Positions 59,299-64,000 of a stretch of DNA of 64,000 nt are shown here, piece by piece. The position numbers and the translations under genes are program-made. Source of the stretch: CALBZG01 sp964486295 (lineage in GTDB: Bacteria > Bacillota > Clostridia > Peptostreptococcales > Anaerovoracaceae); contig CAZAMF010000002.1 in NCBI GenBank assembly GCA_964486295.1, positions 1-64,000 of the forward strand. Reading direction: 5' to 3'. Every line of letters begins with the position of its first letter. Within the stretch, counting starts at the first letter, position 1. The notes under the pieces were generated by a model that was not told the DNA's origin, made no database searches, and worked only from the letters and a program-made list of their open reading frames with translations.

Positions 59299-60378
59299 CT
59301 AATCCCCCATGCAAATTCCTATACTGCGTGCCGTCTTCAGAACTTCATCATCAAGCGGAACAAGTTTTAAACGATTGATGGCTTCTTCCAGGGGGACCGA
59401 AATGATGCGGTTCCCTTGCAGCGCCACCATGGTGCCGTATTTTTGGTTGAGGGCAGCTTCGACAGCGGATACTCCGTAACGTGTGGACAAGATACGGTCA
59501 TTAGCCAGAGGTGAGCCGCCGCGCTGAAGATGGCCAAGAACAGTTGCTCTCGTTTCTATTCCTGTCATTTCTTCCAGATCAGCTCCAAGACGAGCACCGA
59601 TTCCACCCAGTTTCAGAGGATCATGCCGCCCCTTGATCATCTTTTCGACGGTATATTCACCGCCTTCCGCTTTTGCGCCTTCAGCAGCTACAATGATGCT
59701 GAATCTTTTTCCTTTATTGACCCGCTCTGAAACCGCGTTGACAATCGAATCGATTTTATATGGGATTTCCGGGATCAGGATTACATCCGCACCACCGGCC
59801 ATGCCAGCGTAAAGCGCAATCCATCCGGCATAGCGACCCATCACTTCAAGAATCATGATCCGATGATGGGACTCTGCCGTTGTATGGAGCCGGTCTGAAG
59901 CTTCCTGAGCAAAATTTACTGCGGATTGAAAGCCGAAAGTCAGATCAGTGGCCATGACATCATTATCAATGGTTTTTGGGATCCCGATCACAGGCAAGCC
60001 GAGTTTAAAAAGCCCGGATGCGATGGAAAGGCTGCCGTCACCTCCGATTACAAGCAAGCAATCTATATTGAATTTATTCATATTCCCAATCACGTCCCCG
60101 GAGCGATCGATCGGTTTTTCATCTGAACCGGGATCCTTTTGATAAGCGAAAGGATTATCCCGGTTGGTAGTACCCAATATCGTACCGCCACGCGGCAAGA
60201 TCCCGGATACATCGTTGATATCCAGCGGGATGAATTCACCTTCTACGGCTCCCCTAAAACCATCCCGAATTCCCATGACCTGGAGGCCATACCTGGCCGA
60301 TGACTTTACAACAGCTCTGATAACAGCATTCAGACCGGGACAATCTCCGCCTCCGGTAAGTACGGCTAATCTTTGCAT
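59299..60378 (-). CDS. pfkA: 6-phosphofructokinase
   Basis: A 359-residue PFK that phosphorylates fructose 6-phosphate. GGGDCPGLNAVIR, GGDGSLSIA, PKTIDNDV and LEVMGRYAGWIAL are present. The GGDG loop keeps Gly at the position where pyrophosphate-dependent enzymes carry Asp, so ATP is the likely donor. Its length is that of the longer mixed-type PFKs of Clostridia and Actinobacteria. GGGAGGTAATA precedes the ATG. Confidence 0.93.
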   Translation of the reverse strand: MQRLAVLTGGGDCPGLNAVIRAVVKSSARYGLQVMGIRDGFRGAVEGEFIPLDINDVSGILPRGGTILGTTNRDNPFAYQKDPGSDEKPIDRSGDVIGNMNKFNIDCLLVIGGDGSLSIASGLFKLGLPVIGIPKTIDNDVMATDLTFGFQSAVNFAQEASDRLHTTAESHHRIMILEVMGRYAGWIALYAGMAGGADVILIPEIPYKIDSIVNAVSERVNKGKRFSIIVAAEGAKAEGGEYTVEKMIKGRHDPLKLGGIGARLGADLEEMTGIETRATVLGHLQRGGSPLANDRILSTRYGVSAVEAALNQKYGTMVALQGNRIISVPLEEAINRLKLVPLDDEVLKTARSIGICMGD

Positions 60379-60399
60379 ATTATTACCTCCCGAATGAAA

Positions 60400-60777
60400 T
60401 ATGGCTTTGTTTTAAGTATATAGCATTTCTTTGGAATATGAAATATCTTCACGGTACAGAATATAAAACTTGATAAAACTAAAAGCTTGGTTTAATATTA
60501 TCGTGATAGAAATATCCGGCCGGATCCCGGGTAGGTCTGCGGCACTGGATTTACGGGCTGTAAGATCAGGAACGTGTGACGGCGCAATTACAAAATGGAA
60601 TCCTCATCATGGTCTTGACCACGAAACAAGCGGCAGGAACTCATCATTATTCCGTATTTATTTGACATAAAGCAGAATAGTATTTATCATTGTTTGAATC
60701 GCTTGTTTGTCTTGTTCAGAAGAGAATTCTGTTATTGGATGATAAGCTTTTATTATTTTTTGCCAGGAGGCTTTGAC
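60400..60777. other. Intergenic region pfkA-panC, no gene recognised
   Basis: The part next to pfkA holds a minus-strand extended -10 (TGCTATATACT, around 60412-60422). From 60520 to 60660 the sequence is more GC-rich than its flanks and can form several short hairpins, yet I recognise no riboswitch, small RNA or coding frame; the 66-codon frame there has no ribosome binding site. The panC ribosome binding site GGAGG is at its right end. Confidence 0.4.
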
Positions 60778-61623
60778 ATGAAGATAGCAAAGACAATCGA
60801 AGAAGTGCGGGAAGCCGTTAAAGAATGGAAGAGAGAGGGACTCACAATCGGATTGGTGCCCACTATGGGATATCTCCATGAAGGGCATTTGAGCCTGATG
60901 AAACGTGCTAATGAAAATGACCGTGTTGTGGTAAGCATTTTCTTGAATCCGATGCAATTCGGACCAAAGGAAGACTTGAACAGTTATCCGAAGGATTTTG
61001 AAAGCGACCGGATCAAGTGCGAAAAAGGCGGTGCCGACCTGATATTTGCCCCATCCAGTGCAGAAATGTATGAAGAAATGTTCTGCACCTATGTTGATAT
61101 GACAGGACTTACGGAAGAACTGTGCGGATTGAGCAGGCCAGGGCATTTCAGAGGAGTTTGTACTGTAGTATCCAAATTATTCAATATCGTAACACCGGAC
61201 AAAGCATATTTCGGGGAGAAGGACGCCCAGCAACTTGCAGTGGTGAAGCGCATGGTGAAGGATCTGAATTTTAACCTGGAGATTGTTGGCTGCCCGATCA
61301 TTCGTGAACCGGATGGTTTAGCCATGAGCTCCCGTAATTCATATCTGAATTCTGATGAAAGAAAAGCCGCCGTCATTTTGTCGAAAAGCATCAAAATCGG
61401 CTTAAATGCTGTAACGGAGGGAGAACGCGATGCCGCTGATTTAATCAGGGAAATGACAGCGGTCATCGAATCTGAACCTTTAGCCCGGATCGATTATATC
61501 AAGGTTGTGGATTCTGCTTCGCTTACCGCAGTTGAACGGATCAGCGGATCCGTGCTGGTAGCAATGGCCGTTTTTATCGGCAAAACACGGTTAATTGATA
61601 ATTTCTCTTTTAATGTAGACTGA
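60778..61623 (+). CDS. panC: Pantoate--beta-alanine ligase
   Basis: A 281-residue PanC that makes pantothenate from pantoate, beta-alanine and ATP. The class I nucleotidyl motif PTMGYLHEGHLSLM, PRMQFG-like NPMQFGPKEDL, GEKDAQQL and the KMSKS-like MSSRNSYL are intact. GGAGGCTTTGAC precedes the ATG at 60778. panB and panD are not nearby. A terminator follows at once. Confidence 0.95.
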   Translation: MKIAKTIEEVREAVKEWKREGLTIGLVPTMGYLHEGHLSLMKRANENDRVVVSIFLNPMQFGPKEDLNSYPKDFESDRIKCEKGGADLIFAPSSAEMYEEMFCTYVDMTGLTEELCGLSRPGHFRGVCTVVSKLFNIVTPDKAYFGEKDAQQLAVVKRMVKDLNFNLEIVGCPIIREPDGLAMSSRNSYLNSDERKAAVILSKSIKIGLNAVTEGERDAADLIREMTAVIESEPLARIDYIKVVDSASLTAVERISGSVLVAMAVFIGKTRLIDNFSFNVD

Positions 61624-61629
61624 TAACAA

Positions 61630-61655
61630 AGAGCAGCCTTGAGGCTGCTCTTTTC
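61630..61655 (+). terminator. Terminator between panC and the Rieske gene
   Basis: AGAGCAGCC-TTGA-GGCTGCTCT followed by TTTCT. Confidence 0.9.
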
Positions 61656-61683
61656 TGTGTGCCTGATCAAAAGTTGTAAGGCT

Positions 61684-62016
61684 TTATTCCAGCCCGACGA
61701 GGATATCTTCCCCTTCGACTTTTACCGGGTAGCTAGTTGTATCCTTCACATCCAGTGTCATAAACATGACTTTCGGTTTACTGATGATTTTACCGGTCAT
61801 GACATCGATTTTGGTGCGATGTCTCCGACAGATCACGATGTTTCCGTCGACAGTGCCGTGTTTATAAAGATTTGCTCCCATATGGGGGCATTTGTTATCA
61901 ATGGCATAGTATGAATCCTCAAACTTAACGATGAGTATTTCCCGGCCGTTGACTACACCCAATATGGTATTATCTTCCTGCAAATCAGAGGTTTCAGCGA
62001 CTTTAAAATATTCCAT
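61684..62016 (-). CDS. Rieske [2Fe-2S] ferredoxin-like protein
   Basis: A 110-residue stand-alone Rieske domain. The two cluster motifs are KCPHMGANLY (Cys-x-His) and CRRHRTKID (Cys-x2-His). It resembles NirD or biphenyl-dioxygenase ferredoxins and should be a cytosolic electron carrier; no partner oxygenase or reductase is adjacent. ATG at 62016 with AAAGGACGAC upstream. Confidence 0.88.
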   Translation of the reverse strand: MEYFKVAETSDLQEDNTILGVVNGREILIVKFEDSYYAIDNKCPHMGANLYKHGTVDGNIVICRRHRTKIDVMTGKIISKPKVMFMTLDVKDTTSYPVKVEGEDILVGLE

Positions 62017-62182
62017 GGAAGTCGTCCTTTCGCGATAGCAAGTATAAAATTTTAGACCAATTATTATTCAGCATAGCATAAGATGTTTGAAGAGTAAAGA
62101 TTGGGGGGATAATTATTACATGCCTCAGAAAAAATGGTATACTATATAAAATTTGAGCATAAAGAACAAGGAGGAAGAACTT

Positions 62183-62506
62183 ATGGATTGGAGATTCGAA
62201 GAAGGCCGCATCTACGGGGTCGATGAAAACGGCGATTTAATGTGCGAGACAACTTACATCAGAAAAGGAAACGGAATCGTGGATATTGATCATACTTATG
62301 TAAATCCGTGCATGCGAGGCCAGGGGATTGCAAGTAAAATGATGTTTGTTGTTTCGGATTTTTTAAGAAAAGAAGGCCTGACTGCCACAGCAACCTGTTC
62401 TTATGCCAACCTTTGGTTTATGGATCACAAGGAGGAATATCCGGACATCATATCCGACCAGGTCACTGGGCAGGATCTTTCATGTAAAATCGGCGGGAAG
62501 CATTAA
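62183..62506 (+). CDS. GNAT-family N-acetyltransferase (YjdJ-like)
   Basis: A 107-residue minimal GNAT: acetyl-CoA motif VNPCMRGQGIASKMMFVVSDFLRKEGL and the preceding strand VDIDHTYV. It resembles the short PF14542-type proteins. The substrate is unknown. GGAGGAAGAAC precedes the ATG at 62183. The stop overlaps the convergent SDR gene by 4 nt. Confidence 0.85.
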   Translation: MDWRFEEGRIYGVDENGDLMCETTYIRKGNGIVDIDHTYVNPCMRGQGIASKMMFVVSDFLRKEGLTATATCSYANLWFMDHKEEYPDIISDQVTGQDLSCKIGGKH

Positions 62507-63366
62507 GTTTTTGGCGATCTGCCGTAGTCCATTTTAAACATTTTAACAACCGCTTTATCTATCACAAAAGACGGGACATGAATCAAGAAATTAGATTTGA
62601 GCCTGTCTTTTGCTATGATATACCGCGATTTCGGGTTCTTTTTTTCCAAAATTTTTACGATAAATGAAGCGGCCAGGTGAGCCTGCATTCCCTTGTTGCC
62701 GCCTTCAATGAAATTGTCACGAAATGCGTTCAGGCTGTTCATATATTTTTCCTCCACGTAAGAGATATCCTGCAATTTGGCTTTATTCCAGATCGGGGTT
62801 GCAACGGCAGCCGGCTCCAGCAGAATGGTTTTGATTCCATATGGGTTCATTTCCCGCCTCAGTGAATCACAAAACCCTTCCAGGGCGAACTTTGTGGAGA
62901 CGTAAGGAGATAAAAACGGAAGCGCGACCTGACCGGCGAGAGATCCATTCACAATGATCTTACCTTTATTCCTGATCAATTCGGGAATGAGAGCCTGTAT
63001 GATCCTTACAGCTCCAAAATAATTGATTTCAAAGCATTCACGGTAAACTGCCATGGGCAGATTCTCCACAGGCCCGCCTAATGCAACACCCGCATTAGCG
63101 ACGACAGCCTTGAGCTTGCCACCGGTATTGCAGAGTTCTTTAATGAACTTGATAAAATCGTCAACTTCCCCGGGTACCCTGAGATCCATTTTTTTTGAAT
63201 AAACCCCCGGTTTATTTTCGAAAGGGTTCTTATCCAGGTAAGACAGTGCAACCGTATAGCCTTTTTTATACAATTGAATTGCGAGGCTTTTTCCGATGCC
63301 GCTGTCACATCCTGTGATTACAATCAGCCCTGATGATTTTCCGTTATAGTTTAGCTCGGTATTCAT
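62503..63366 (-). CDS. SDR-family oxidoreductase
   Basis: A 287-residue short-chain dehydrogenase. The TGxxxGIG motif is TGCDSGIGKSLA, NNAG corresponds to VVANAGVALGG, and the catalytic Ser and Tyr-x3-Lys lie in VNGSLAGQVALPFLSPYVSTK. The substrate is unknown. GGAAGGTG precedes the ATG at 63366. It is divergent from the DUF3784-like gene. Confidence 0.88.
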   Translation of the reverse strand: MNTELNYNGKSSGLIVITGCDSGIGKSLAIQLYKKGYTVALSYLDKNPFENKPGVYSKKMDLRVPGEVDDFIKFIKELCNTGGKLKAVVANAGVALGGPVENLPMAVYRECFEINYFGAVRIIQALIPELIRNKGKIIVNGSLAGQVALPFLSPYVSTKFALEGFCDSLRREMNPYGIKTILLEPAAVATPIWNKAKLQDISYVEEKYMNSLNAFRDNFIEGGNKGMQAHLAASFIVKILEKKNPKSRYIIAKDRLKSNFLIHVPSFVIDKAVVKMFKMDYGRSPKT

Positions 63367-63541
63367 AATTTAACACCTTCCTTCTTCGGTGAAACAGTCC
63401 TTGTATTTCGCTCTCGCGTATGAATTATTTATACCCGATTAAAAGCGACATTAAAACCGCCTTTGTCTTGAGCATCTGCGACAATGTAGTATAATATCAG
63501 AGAGAATATCTTGAATAACTGGAACTGAGTGAGGTTAATGT

Positions 63542-64000
63542 ATGTGGATCAACTATATTATCGGAATATCATTAATCGTTTTAGGCTTGGCCGTACACGT
63601 TTTTAAATGCTACTTCCTGATATCCGGTTATAACACAATGCCCAAAGAGAAAAAAGTGAACGTGAATATTAAGCCGCTGGCAAAATTGATCGGCATCTAT
63701 TCATATATCAACGGGGGCGTTTTTCTTTTTTTTGGATTTCTAAATACTCTCGGATTCACGCCAGGGATTGCAGTGCCTATATCGATCCTGGTGATTACAA
63801 CTGTATTCTTGCTGGTGAAATCTCAGAAATATGATGGGAATCTGTTTGATGAACATGGGAAACTCCGTGAAGGGGCCGGTAAAAAACTTGGTTTTCTGAT
63901 TGCCGGTACAGTAATGGTCTTGGCGGCAACAGGTGTATTGCTATTCTTTTCGGCGCAGCCGACCCAGATTACTCTGCAGCAGGACGGTATTCAGATACAT
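63542..64000 (+). CDS. DUF3784-like membrane protein (3' end outside window)
   Basis: A frame open to the window edge, 153 codons visible. The start WINYIIGISLIVLGLAVHVFKCYFLISGYNTMPKE has the Gly-Tyr-Asn-Thr after the first helix that is typical of DUF3784. At least four hydrophobic segments are seen, and the last residues (AQPTQITLQQDGIQIH) start an extracytoplasmic or PH-like domain. GAGG lies upstream of the ATG. Function is unknown. Confidence 0.75.
   Translation, partial: MWINYIIGISLIVLGLAVHVFKCYFLISGYNTMPKEKKVNVNIKPLAKLIGIYSYINGGVFLFFGFLNTLGFTPGIAVPISILVITTVFLLVKSQKYDGNLFDEHGKLREGAGKKLGFLIAGTVMVLAATGVLLFFSAQPTQITLQQDGIQIH

Noticed and set aside
60470..60670. 66-codon frame between pfkA and panC
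   Set aside because: No ribosome binding site, unusual composition and no family resemblance.
1..64000. CRISPR array
   Set aside because: No set of regularly spaced 25-37-nt direct repeats and no cas gene was found.

Overview
The window reads as chromosomal DNA of a strictly anaerobic, low-to-moderate GC Gram-positive bacterium of the Clostridia. The evidence is WhiA, PdxST, NiaR, rubrerythrin, an EFR1-type flavodoxin/ferredoxin protein, the [FeFe]-hydrogenase maturases HydE, HydF and HydG, a 4-hydroxybutyryl-CoA dehydratase, AGGAGG-type ribosome binding sites and frequent ATGA overlaps. I cannot name the genus. No complete rRNA gene is present, but the first 53 bases are the 3' end of a 5S rRNA followed by tRNA-Glu, tRNA-Leu and tRNA-Pro, so the window starts at the tail of an rRNA operon.

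Layout. 0.5-11.1 kb is housekeeping: NAT, BirA, a D-2-hydroxyacid dehydrogenase, a thioesterase, MoaA-MoaC, a degenerate Fic protein, MgtC, and a murB-PHP-whiA-rlmD run that lacks the usual rapZ-yvcK pair. 11.1-14.8 kb is an accessory scar: a 14-bp direct repeat links the 3' end of rlmD to position 14604. Between the two copies lie a small XRE regulator, a type I restriction hsdM gene cut after about 41 codons by an intact IS3-family element, a decapitated Asn/Asp-rich ORF, a lipoprotein and a small exported peptide.

14.8-17.0 kb is the most interesting locus: a mercury-methylation pair, hgcA (cap-helix motif NVWCAAGK) and hgcB, behind a Cys-containing MarR regulator with a 23-bp palindromic operator and a previously unlisted 50-residue membrane peptide ending in vicinal cysteines. 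The hgcA frame carries one in-frame UAG exactly between the corrinoid domain and its five-helix membrane domain. HgcB lacks the usual terminal Cys-Cys pair.

17-33 kb holds small stress, transport and regulatory genes: alpha/beta hydrolases, ArsC-like proteins, a YeiH exporter with a divergent LysR regulator, a GntR-ABC operon, and an ADP-ribose cluster. In that cluster the macro-domain and vWA genes have decayed while the ADP-ribosylglycohydrolase is intact. 33-41 kb carries FtsH, an epimerase and hydE-hydF-hydG behind a leader terminator. 41-52 kb has a KimA-like potassium transporter overlapping a ROK kinase gene, an iron alcohol dehydrogenase with a palindromic operator, MoaE, Msr, SpeD-SpeE, rubrerythrin and AbfD.

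52-64 kb is cofactor biosynthesis: nadA-nadB-nadC-niaR (NAD), pdxR divergent from pdxS-pdxT (PLP) and panC (pantothenate), plus phosphofructokinase, a Rieske protein, a GNAT enzyme, an SDR and a 3'-truncated membrane protein running off the end.
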